Shown in pieces: positions 7,977 to 14,687 of a DNA stretch of 41,445 nucleotides. The notes beneath the pieces are model-generated. The model was not told where the DNA came from. It searched no databases and worked only from the letters and a program-made list of their open reading frames with translations. The position numbers and the translations under genes were made by a program. The DNA comes from Alphaproteobacteria bacterium (GTDB lineage: Bacteria > Pseudomonadota > Alphaproteobacteria > Micropepsales > Micropepsaceae): contig PLJH01000013.1 of the NCBI GenBank assembly GCA_003139615.1, positions 1 through 41,445 on the forward strand. Reading direction: 5' to 3'. Numbering within the stretch: the stretch's first letter is position 1; the number at the start of each line of letters is the position of its first letter.

Positions 7977-8756
7977 TCAGAACACCGTGTATCCACCATC
8001 CACGATGAACAGATCGCCCGTGTGATAGGCGGACGCATCGCTCGCGAGATAGACGGCGATGCCGCCGAAATCCTCCGGCTTGCCCCAGCGACGCATCGGA
8101 ATGCGCGGAATGACCTTTTCGGCAAAGGCGGGATTATCCTGCGCGCGCTGCGTCATGTCGGTGGCGATCCAGCCTGGCGCGATCGTGTTGGCGCGCACGC
8201 CATAACGCGCGAGCTCCACAGCAATGCCGCGCATCATGGAAATGACGGCGCCCTTGCTCGCGCCGTAATGCTGGTTGCGGCCGGCGCCCTCGATGCCGGC
8301 GAGGCTGGCCACTCCTACCAGTGAACCGCCCGGATCGCCCTTCTTCGCGCGCTCGGTCATATGCTTCGCCGCTTCGCGCAAGGTGTAAAACACGCCGTCC
8401 TCGTTGACCGCATGAACCTTGCGGAACGCCTCTGCCGTGATCTCGGTAAACGAGGGAACGGCCGAACCGATACCGGCGTTCGCGAACACGGAATCGATCC
8501 TGCCCATTTGGGTGACCGCGTCGCGCATGCCGTCCACGACTTCGGCTTCTTTCGACACGTCGATGCGGGCGGCCGAAACCCGCGTGCCGTGCGCCTTCAG
8601 GCTCTTCACGGCCTCGGCATTGCGTTCTGCGTTGGTGCCCCAGATGACGATGTCGGCGCCGGCCTGGGCGAGGGCGTCGGCCATGCCGAGCCCGATGCCG
8701 CGATTTCCCCCCGTCACGAGGGCAGTTTTTCCCGAAAGATCGAATGGCTTGTACAT
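7977..8756 (-). CDS. Short-chain dehydrogenase/reductase (SDR), classical type
   Basis: A 259-residue NAD(P)-dependent oxidoreductase with the full classical SDR set: cofactor motif TGGNRGIGLG near residue 15, NAG in FANAGIG, Ser in VASLAGIEG, and YGASK as the catalytic Tyr-Lys pair. The end VDGGYTVF is typical of FabG-like enzymes. It resembles gluconate 5-dehydrogenase or 2-deoxy-D-gluconate 3-dehydrogenase-type SDRs, but the substrate cannot be read from sequence. It is a single gene with no obvious partners, facing the exported DJ-1 gene tail to tail about 59 bases away. Confidence 0.9.
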   Translation of the reverse strand: MYKPFDLSGKTALVTGGNRGIGLGMADALAQAGADIVIWGTNAERNAEAVKSLKAHGTRVSAARIDVSKEAEVVDGMRDAVTQMGRIDSVFANAGIGSAVPSFTEITAEAFRKVHAVNEDGVFYTLREAAKHMTERAKKGDPGGSLVGVASLAGIEGAGRNQHYGASKGAVISMMRGIAVELARYGVRANTIAPGWIATDMTQRAQDNPAFAEKVIPRIPMRRWGKPEDFGGIAVYLASDASAYHTGDLFIVDGGYTVF

Positions 8757-8928
8757 GCCGGGTTCCCGCTTGGATTGCCTGTTTCCCGGAACCTAGCCGG
8801 GCCCCATCCGGGCCACAAATGCCACGGCGCCGCGCGGGCATCGTAACCATCCCGGAAAACCCGTCTCCCCATCGCAGCAAGCCTATGACATGCTCCGGCC
8901 GACAGGGGTAAAGGCCGGGCAGGCGGGA

Positions 8929-10176
8929 ATGACATCCGAGATTGCGGTGATGAACCAGCGCGCCGTGGCGCTGGCCGCGGATTCCGCGGTGACGCTCGTC
9001 GATGGCGGGCTTATCGCCGTGCGCAACGACCAGCGCAAGCTGTTCAATTTGGTCGAGGGCCGGCCCATCGGCATCATGTTCTTCGGCCTGGCCGACATGA
9101 TGGGCCATCCCTGGGACCAGCTGATCCTGCATTATCAGACGAAGGTGAAGCCCGCGTCTTTCGCCCATGTGCGCGACTACGCGACGAGCTTCACCGGCAT
9201 GCTCGACAATCTGACGGAATTCTTTCCGCGCGACCGTTATGCGGAGGAATACCGCCGACTGCTTGCTTCCGTGTTCCGCTATGTGTTCCATCTGGCGCAA
9301 TTCCTGCGCGACAGCGCGGAAGGCGATCTGGCGCAGGCGAGCGACACCGCGATCCTCGAGCGCGCGATCGAGCAGATCTGGCGCGATTACCAGTTCAAGG
9401 ATGACGGCAGCCCGCGGCCCGACCTCTCCTGTTTCCCGAAAGATTTCGGCCGCAAGATCGCGGTCGATTATGCGGCCCAGATCGACGAGCTGATCGCGTA
9501 TGGTTTTGCGCCGTTCGGCTTGAGCAAACAGGCCGTCCAGCGGTTGCGCGAAATCGGCGTTTATTGCGGCGTGAAGGATCTGTTTCTCGAAGACGTTGCA
9601 GGGCTCGTGTTTGCCGGCTTCGGCGCCGACGACCGCTATCCCTCCGTCGTCACCTGTTTCGTCTCCGCGGTGGTGGGCGGCATCGTCAAGCGGGCGGAAG
9701 CGACGGTCGATGCGATCGACGGCGAAGTGCGCTCGAAAATCCGCGTCTTCGCCGACAGTGAGGTGACGAACGCGTTCATCCGCGGCATCGATTTCAATCT
9801 CGAGCGGCGCATCTACGGCGGCTTTCGCATGATGATGCACGGACTTGTGGATCAGGTTGTGGGTGCGTTCGGCAACGCGGATGCCGCGATGCGCGACGGC
9901 GTGCGCGAGCGGTTCAACCGCGATTTCGTGCCGCGGTATTTCGCGGCGTTCCACCACATGATCGCGGAATACCAGCAGCACGCTTTCATCAACCCGATCC
10001 TGCGGGTGATGGAGATCGCGGGCCGCGACGAGCTTGCGAATACCGCGCGCGATCTCGTGACGCTCAACATCTTCAAAAAGCGTATCATGGCGCAGAAGGA
10101 AACCGTGGGCGGGGCCGTCGATGTGGCCGTGATCAGCCGCGACGGCGGGTTCCACTGGGCATCGAAAAAGGGATAG
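8929..10176 (+). CDS. Proteasome-like N-terminal-nucleophile hydrolase homologue (uncharacterised)
   Basis: A 415-residue protein. After removal of Met1 the chain would begin TSEIAVM, and the next part reads AVALAADSAVT. This aligns without gaps with proteasome beta subunits (T-T-T-x-A-V... GVVLAADSRAT): Thr1 as nucleophile and Asp at mature position 17. A Lys in QRKLFNL at mature position 36 could replace Lys33, and IGIMFFGLADM matches the beta-subunit core strand before the SGxxAD turn. The rest, from about residue 70, is mostly helical and much longer than HslV or Anbu. The start at 8929, rather than the ATG at 8890, is favoured because it exposes the Thr. No ATPase partner is adjacent. 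A second gene follows 4 bases later. Protease activity is inferred, not shown. Confidence 0.75.
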   Translation: MTSEIAVMNQRAVALAADSAVTLVDGGLIAVRNDQRKLFNLVEGRPIGIMFFGLADMMGHPWDQLILHYQTKVKPASFAHVRDYATSFTGMLDNLTEFFPRDRYAEEYRRLLASVFRYVFHLAQFLRDSAEGDLAQASDTAILERAIEQIWRDYQFKDDGSPRPDLSCFPKDFGRKIAVDYAAQIDELIAYGFAPFGLSKQAVQRLREIGVYCGVKDLFLEDVAGLVFAGFGADDRYPSVVTCFVSAVVGGIVKRAEATVDAIDGEVRSKIRVFADSEVTNAFIRGIDFNLERRIYGGFRMMMHGLVDQVVGAFGNADAAMRDGVRERFNRDFVPRYFAAFHHMIAEYQQHAFINPILRVMEIAGRDELANTARDLVTLNIFKKRIMAQKETVGGAVDVAVISRDGGFHWASKKG

Positions 10177-10180
10177 CTCC

Positions 10181-10621
10181 ATGGCCGATCAAAAGAGATT
10201 GTCCGACACAGCACCGCGCGGCGCGCTGGCGGAAGGCGCAGAACGGCTCGATCGCATCGCGCGCTCCGCGACGACGCAACCGGCGAACGCCACGGCGGGC
10301 AATTCCATCGACGATAACAATCGCATGCTCGCGATCAGCCCGGATGAAATGTGGGCGCGAAACTATATGAGCCACGGCATCGGACCGAAGCTCGAAGCGA
10401 GCCCGCTCCTCGGCATGGCGCCCATCGCCCATCTCGTCTCAATGCCGAAATTCGTGCCGCCGACGGAATTGGGCCCCGAACCGATCGTGACCCGGACGGC
10501 TCCCATTGCCGAACAACCGATGATCCGCGATGTGAAACCAAACGGCCCTATCGGCGCGCATATCGGCAAACCGATGCGCAAACGTTCGTGGCTGGGGCGG
10601 ATGCTAATGGGGCGGAGTTAG
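10181..10621 (+). CDS. Uncharacterised partner of the proteasome-like protein
   Basis: A 146-residue protein starting 4 bases after the stop of the proteasome-like gene, so almost certainly co-transcribed. It has no signal peptide or membrane segment. The N-terminal 50 residues are Ala/Thr/Asn-rich (LAEGAERLDRIARSATTQ). The centre has many prolines (PKFVPPTELGPEP, VKPNGPIGAHIGKP), and the C-terminus is basic (MRKRSWLGRMLMGRS). It therefore looks largely disordered, which would fit a substrate, adaptor or regulator of the upstream protein. I do not recognise a family. Confidence 0.7.
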   Translation: MADQKRLSDTAPRGALAEGAERLDRIARSATTQPANATAGNSIDDNNRMLAISPDEMWARNYMSHGIGPKLEASPLLGMAPIAHLVSMPKFVPPTELGPEPIVTRTAPIAEQPMIRDVKPNGPIGAHIGKPMRKRSWLGRMLMGRS

Positions 10622-10636
10622 AGCGCGACTTGGAAG

Positions 10637-11053
10637 ATGGTTAAAGTGATACGCGCTGTTTTTTTCATTTTTCTCGCGAGTGTATGCGCCCTGAATGCCG
10701 CGGTTGCAGATGACAGGATTGGGGTACCGATATCGAATCTTTCAGAGGTATTTGAACATCCTCTGGATTGTGACGGCAAAGAATTCCGCGGTTACGTCTA
10801 TGTGCTTTTTGGCGACGGATTCTATGCGTTTTATCCACGACCAATCTCAAACGAGTCCGAGCTGGGGAAGTTTGATATCACCGTGCTTCCGGGAACCGGG
10901 CAGCAGCTTGCTTCACTGAGTGGGCTTAAGCCGGGGGAAAAACTTCTAATTCGCGGCAGGTTCACTGCTGCGCGGCGCTGTTTTGCTGACAGCAGGTGTG
11001 TCCCATTCGCTCATCCGGTTAATATTGACGATCTGCAAATCCTTGGCAGGTAG
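10637..11053 (+). CDS. Small exported protein, possible OB-fold
   Basis: A 138-residue protein with a signal peptide (MVKVIRAVFFIFLASVCALNAAVA, cleavage before DDR). The mature part is short and beta-rich: CDGKEFRGYVYVLFGDGFYAFYP, LKPGEKLLIRGRFTAARR and VNIDDLQILGR. That pattern resembles periplasmic OB-fold proteins that start with a strand carrying 'L-D-G-K-x-V-x-V-x-G'; this is only a fold-level guess. Base composition is visibly more AT-rich than the upstream genes, marking the edge of the accessory patch. The ATG has GGAAG directly abutting it, so a GTG at 10646 with better spacing is a possible alternative start. Confidence 0.65.
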   Translation: MVKVIRAVFFIFLASVCALNAAVADDRIGVPISNLSEVFEHPLDCDGKEFRGYVYVLFGDGFYAFYPRPISNESELGKFDITVLPGTGQQLASLSGLKPGEKLLIRGRFTAARRCFADSRCVPFAHPVNIDDLQILGR

Positions 11054-11084
11054 CCTGCAGCATTTGTCTGGGGTGAACTCCAGC

Positions 11085-11210
11085 ATGACGTCGCTGGGTT
11101 TAGCAGGAGTAGCAGGATTGATTCGCGAGCTTGCCAAACTAGCCTTAGCCGCCGCTGTGTTGGCGGGGACGTACACTATCGTCGGATTCTTGCTCGGCTC
11201 TTGGCCGTAA
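11085..11210 (+). CDS. Possible 41-residue membrane microprotein
   Basis: A short frame (MTSLGLAGVAG...) with one convincing membrane helix (LALAAAVLAGTYTIVGFLLG) near the C-terminus. The upstream GGGGTGA is a weak ribosome-binding site. It lies just after the exported OB-like protein. It could be real but may be chance; composition and position are the only support. Confidence 0.3.
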   Translation: MTSLGLAGVAGLIRELAKLALAAAVLAGTYTIVGFLLGSWP

Positions 11211-11417
11211 GAAATTTCAAACTGAGACACTACCGAGCGGCATCTCGGTCGCCCCGTCGCCCGGCGTGTGCCGGAAGCCCAAATCCCCGAGAGCATTCGG
11301 ACTTGCTGTGATCCGTCGCGAGTGCATTAACTGCCACACATAACCTGTCGCCGCATTCATACCGCATTCGATCAGCTGACACAGTCTCCGTGGATTTGGG
11401 ATATGGATTGCAGACAC

Positions 11418-12065
11418 CTAGTTTTCTGTTGCTTCACCCTCCGTGTGTCCCGCCCAAACAACGTAAACGCGTTCCGGGTGATCGAAGTCGATCAGCTTAC
11501 AAAAAATGACGCCGCTCTTGTCGTGAAGCATGATTCTGTGAACGTCGACGAGGCGAGTGATTTTTGCGGCCCACGCTTGGATTATTGGGAAGTCTTTCTG
11601 AATAATTATGTCGTTTGTCATGTATTTCTTGAGGTTGCTGCGATGCAACGAATCTCCGCATCGTCCATAGAGAGCGCCGAGGTCACTTTTCGTAAGGAAT
11701 CCGTCTTTTAATTCTTTCTGATCCCACTGTGTTGGCGAAATTTTTTGCATTGTAATCGGCACGGGATAGAAGTCGGAGTTAAGGTCCGTCAACATTTTCA
11801 TTAATTTTGTTGCCGATGCCTCTTTTCGGAATGCTTTGGTATCGGTTTTCTTTATATCTCCGTGGGCGACCAGGCACCCGAGCGCGATCAGTTCGCACAT
11901 CATGCGGAGCTGTAAATAGCAGAATTCTTTTGTGTAATGACTATTTACGCCCTTGTCCCCACCGATGAGGTTGTTAAGCAACCACAAGCGCCCCCTTATC
12001 TCCTGAAGGGCATTGGCGTAGATTCCCATAGCCGCTTTTTGCTTTTCGGTAGGTAGGATGACCAC
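11418..12065 (-). CDS. Orphan protein of unknown function, AT-rich gene
   Basis: A 215-residue, probably cytosolic, largely helical protein with no signal peptide or membrane segment. It starts at GTG 12065 behind GAGGAGAAGGG, a strong ribosome-binding site. Codon use is much more AT-rich and Lys/Asn-rich than the flanking genes (for example KKTDTKAFRKEASATKLMKMLTDLNSD), which points to recent acquisition. The N-terminal part (ALQEIRGRLWLLNNLI, QLRMMCELIALGCLVAHGD) resembles helical bundles of HEPN or DUF-type accessory proteins, but I see no catalytic R-x4-6-H motif, so I assign no function. It sits beside the group II intron remnant. Confidence 0.75.
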   Translation of the reverse strand: MVILPTEKQKAAMGIYANALQEIRGRLWLLNNLIGGDKGVNSHYTKEFCYLQLRMMCELIALGCLVAHGDIKKTDTKAFRKEASATKLMKMLTDLNSDFYPVPITMQKISPTQWDQKELKDGFLTKSDLGALYGRCGDSLHRSNLKKYMTNDIIIQKDFPIIQAWAAKITRLVDVHRIMLHDKSGVIFCKLIDFDHPERVYVVWAGHTEGEATEN

Positions 12066-12194
12066 AGACCCTTCTCCTCACGAGAAAAAATGCCCCACGC
12101 TCATTTCGAACGAGTAATCAATGTAGCATGGTAAGCGCGACGACGTTCTAAATCGCATGCTAAGCACGCCACCCCCCATGACGGGTAAATCCGG

Positions 12195-12300
12195 TGACAG
12201 CGGCAACGTCCCCCAGCCTGTCAAATGAATTGCGGCCGATCGGGCGGCTGCTGTTTGGGTTTGCGCCTCGTGCAGCGCGAGAGAAACGTTGCCGCTGTCA
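12195..12300. repeat. Stem-loop with perfect 15-bp arms abutting the intron 5' end
   Basis: TGACAGCGGCAACGT at 12195-12209 is the exact reverse complement of ACGTTGCCGCTGTCA at 12286-12300. The 76-base loop contains further short pairings (GCGGCC... GGCGGC; CTCG...CGAG). The right arm ends at the last base before the intron's GTGCGCC. Some bacterial group II introns choose target sites next to hairpins (terminators or attC sites). The arms do not contain a recognisable attC core (GTTRRRY), so I do not call it attC. Confidence 0.7.
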
Positions 12301-12654
12301 GTGCGCCAGGAAGTTGGCGCGATCCAGCCGGTGAAAGTCCGGCCCGGGTAAGGAGTAGCGTCCGCCCGGTAGCGAGTGTTGCGAGGTGGAAGGTGACGAC
12401 CATCGCGAAGCGTACACAGCAATTGTGCAGGGTGAGCTATTGAGCCGCGAAAGAGCAACTCGAACGCAGAGGCCGAGGCGGTCGACAGCGCCGAAGGCAA
12501 CATGAGCAGCGCCGTCACACGAGGTGCTGTCACTCTGCCGTGGTCGCAGACCTCATCACGCACGAAGGGATCGTGTCGGAACCTGGGAGAGCTTGTTTCC
12601 GACCGGGGAGTGCATGCCGGTCCGCGTTGGGAAGGTGATGAGCCGTAGCCGACG

Positions 12655-12849
12655 ATGAACGGACGCAAGCAGTCAGACGCTGCCATAGTAGCTGCGAAGT
12701 CGTCGAACGACGCCGCGCGAGCGGTCGAGGAGGCGATGGAGCCAAGGGCCGGGGCCGAGGAGAACGCGAGCCGGCAAAGCACGCACCGGACTTTGAGCCG
12801 GGAACGCGTGACCCAGGCGCTGGCGCGCGTACGACAAAGAGCAACAAAC
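12655..12849 (+). pseudogene. N-terminal remnant of group II intron reverse transcriptase/maturase
   Basis: About 65 codons from MNGRKQSDAAIV through RQSTHRTLSRERVTQALARVRQ match the usual variable leader of intron-encoded reverse transcriptases ahead of RT motif 0. Where the polymerase domain should start, the sequence goes straight to a small hairpin (ACGACAAAG 12831-12839 with CTTTGTCGT 12851-12859) and then to domain V. All RT, maturase and endonuclease domains are missing, so the gene is dead. The frame stays open to 12966 but runs through intron RNA domains. Confidence 0.7.
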
Positions 12850-12875
12850 GCTTTGTCGTCAGACATCCGAGGTGG

Positions 12876-12908
12876 GAGCGGTATGCGGGAAAGCCGCACG
12901 TACGGTTC
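12876..12908 (+). ncRNA. Group II intron domain V
   Basis: The catalytic hairpin of the intron. The AGC triad is present in GAGC, the upper stem-loop is GCGG-GAAA-GCCGC and the closing strand is GTACGGTTC. Against the usual GAGCCGTATG start, the fifth base is G rather than C, which leaves a G-G mismatch in the lower stem. That change and the missing maturase suggest an element that has decayed. Confidence 0.8.
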
Positions 12909-13096
12909 TGTGCGGGGCGCGCGTAGCAATACGCGTCCCTACCGCGATCCGTATTCTGACCGATAGAAATTCGGTTAGTATGTCTGTTGGGAGAGCACGA
13001 TCATTACAATCCGCGAACCCAATTCTGTCATTCCGAGGCGATACTCGGCGGCAGAGATTATCGAGCTAGTTGAAGCTTTTCGTGATAAAAAAATTA

Positions 13097-13187
13097 GGTG
13101 ATGGGGTGGACGGCTCCTCTCGATGAAGTCCCAATGACCTCATCCTGGCACATCGATGCCGTTGCAGTGGCCGTCCACCCCATCACC
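13097..13187. mobile_element. MITE-like element with perfect 18-bp terminal inverted repeats
   Basis: Arms of 18 bp (13097-13114 and 13170-13187) are perfect reverse complements, GGTGATGGGGTGGACGGC and its complement, around 55 bases with no coding potential. The total of 91 bases with exact terminal repeats fits a miniature transposable element or the remains of an insertion sequence. No target-site duplication is clear: left flank AAATTA, right flank GTATTAG. The parent transposase is not in the window. Confidence 0.5.
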
Positions 13188-13221
13188 GTATTAGACGTCA
13201 CCGTATTAGTCACCGTATTAG
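13184..13221 (+). repeat. Short tandem repeat of CACCGTATTAG
   Basis: Three copies of CACCGTATTAG at 13184-13194, 13199-13209 and 13211-13221. The last two form a 12-base tandem (GTCACCGTATTA). The first copy overlaps the right arm of the inverted-repeat element, so the array may have grown by slippage from its edge. It lies just upstream of the gene at 13237 and may contribute to its promoter region. Confidence 0.85.
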
Positions 13222-13236
13222 AAGGTAGTTGCTGAG

Positions 13237-13767
13237 ATGAATATTCACAGACGCGGATTTATGGCTGGCCTCCTCATTGCCGGTATTGCCGACACAGGCG
13301 TGCTCGCCGAGCCCGGCACGCCGATAGACGAACGATTGGCCTGCGCAGTGTGGATAGATAATGCCGATCTGCGGTTAGGCGAAAGATTTAAGCTGACTGC
13401 CGCAATCGAATGCAAAAAGGGAACCTGTTTCGTTTATGCCCCGATTGGCTTCGGATCATTGGGGTTCTTGACAACAATCAAGACGTCGAGTGGCGATCTT
13501 GTTCTGCCTCCATTCGAATTATCCGCGCATTCGTTTGCGACGAAGTTTCTTTCGGACGAGCATGATTTTTTGAAGCTATACGCCGGAATGATCGAGGGGG
13601 CTTACATAGAGCGCAATGTCAGCGACTTCTTTCCGACCGCTGGCGAATACACCGTGGGTGCGTCATACGAGTCGCCCATAATCAGATTGGCGACGGCGGT
13701 TACAGATGCGATTGTTCGGGAAGACGGTCGAATATTTTCACCTCTATTGAAAATTCAAGTGCGTTAA
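13237..13767 (+). CDS. Exported protein of unknown function with Tat-like signal
   Basis: A 176-residue protein. The N-terminus MNIHRRGFMAGLLIAGIADTG has twin arginines followed by Phe in a twin-arginine-type context and cleavage near LAEPG, so export by Tat (or Sec) is likely. The mature region is beta-rich (ACAVWIDNADLRLGERFKLTAAIECKKG, PTAGEYTVGASYESP), which suggests an immunoglobulin-like or C2-like sandwich, perhaps with a disulphide between Cys residues. The AAGG at 13222 is a modest ribosome-binding site. The gene is more AT-rich than the backbone and sits behind the tandem repeats. No family recognised. Confidence 0.7.
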   Translation: MNIHRRGFMAGLLIAGIADTGVLAEPGTPIDERLACAVWIDNADLRLGERFKLTAAIECKKGTCFVYAPIGFGSLGFLTTIKTSSGDLVLPPFELSAHSFATKFLSDEHDFLKLYAGMIEGAYIERNVSDFFPTAGEYTVGASYESPIIRLATAVTDAIVREDGRIFSPLLKIQVR

Positions 13768-14687
13768 TTCGGAAAACCCGGGCTAGCTCAGGGTGAACTT
13801 GCGGGCCGCAAGACCGATATGAGCGATCCCGATATGGGGAGTTGAGCACGAAGAATACCGGGACCGCTACTGCATTTCCGCACACCGTATTTCGTTCTAT
13901 TCCAGCGACTATTCCAGTGACAGGCGATGTGTTGCAGCTTGTGGCGGACGAGCATTCCGAGGGCCGAGCTGTGTTGGCTGGTTCGCAAGCGCAGGTGATG
14001 GTCATCCGGCGATGTTTCATCAGGATTCTGAAAACTCGCCTGCACCATAACCTCCCGACCCACCAATAAATTCGCGCTGCAAATTCGCCAAGGATTCGTT
14101 TTTTGTTCCAACTATTTTTTCGAATCGAACATTTGTTCGATTGTGCGCGACGAAATCCATTGCCATGTTGAACGGTTGCCACGCGCAGGAGCGCGCAGAT
14201 GGAATCGAAAGACGTGAGCGTCTACATGCATGTGATGTCGGGACAATCGGGCGGAGCGTACGGGTATGTGTTGCATACGCAACGGCGTGTGGCCGGGTTG
14301 TCGCGCGCGCTTTGCTTTGTCGATCCGTCGGGTGTCTCACCGTTGCCGAACAAAGATCAGGCGAAAACAGGCGAAATATCAGGTGGAATAACAGGTAAAA
14401 TAACAGGCGAAAAAGCTCTGTTTCGCGGTATTAAACGGTTGAATTACGTGGAAATTTTTCGGCCCGAAAAAATTACGAAAAAACGCTGCGGTCGCCGTGG
14501 CACAAAGGACCGCACATATGCAGATCAGACACAGGGAATTTCGCAGGGCGCAAAAAGCCCTGTTCCGGAGGTTCAAGTGATTGAATCTGCGGCAAATTTA
14601 GGAGTGAAAAATTTTTCGCCGATTTTTGCGCGCCGCAACATGCGGATCGGGGCGCGTTTCGGCCGCCGCAAAGGCGTTGGCGCGAAC
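13768..14687. other. Gene-poor AT-rich stretch with dispersed repeats
   Basis: 920 bases without a gene I can support. A 75-codon frame opens at TTG 13842 (ends 14069) with natural-looking codons but no properly spaced ribosome-binding site. Another opens at ATG 14199 behind AGGAGCG but runs without a stop antisense through the Nudix gene. Between about 14352 and 14412 a degenerate ACAGGYRAAAT-type unit recurs five times (CAGGCGAAAA, CAGGCGAAAT, CAGGTGGAAT, CAGGTAAAAT, CAGGCGAAAA). A related ACAGGGAATTTCGCAGG lies near 14531-14547. Such units are common as interspersed debris in alphaproteobacterial accessory DNA. Confidence 0.6.

Larger units (their letters stand above)
12301..12948 (+). mobile_element. 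Group II intron with internal ORF deletion (about 650 bases)
   Basis: The 5' end GTGCGCC, followed by GGTGAAAGTCC, CGTCCGCCCGGTAGCGAGTGTTG, GGTGACGACC and GCGTACACAG, is characteristic of domain I of bacterial group II introns. The 3' end has domain V (12876-12908: GAGC... GCGGGAAAGCCGC... GTACGGTTC) and a domain VI-like hairpin with the GCAA loop before CCCTACCGCGAT. Full-length elements are 2-3 kb with a reverse transcriptase/maturase in domain IV; here only about 65 codons of that ORF remain. The 3' boundary (AT at 12947-12948) is inferred. Without a maturase it could move or splice only if helped in trans. Confidence 0.85.

Noticed and set aside
8134-10182. A 682-codon minus-strand frame over the proteasome-like gene and the SDR
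   Set aside because: It lies antisense to the proteasome-like gene and in another frame of the SDR; composition is that of a GC-rich shadow.
12195-12300. attC recombination site of an integron
   Set aside because: The arms lack the GTTRRRY/RYYYAAC core pairs, and no integrase or cassette array is visible.
12078-12929. A 283-codon minus-strand frame across the intron
   Set aside because: It is the reverse complement of intron RNA domains; the translation has no domain and the intron signatures explain the sequence.
13775-13860. Possible tRNA (CGGGCTAGCTCAGG resembles a D-arm)
   Set aside because: No acceptor stem, anticodon arm or TPsiC arm could be folded around it.
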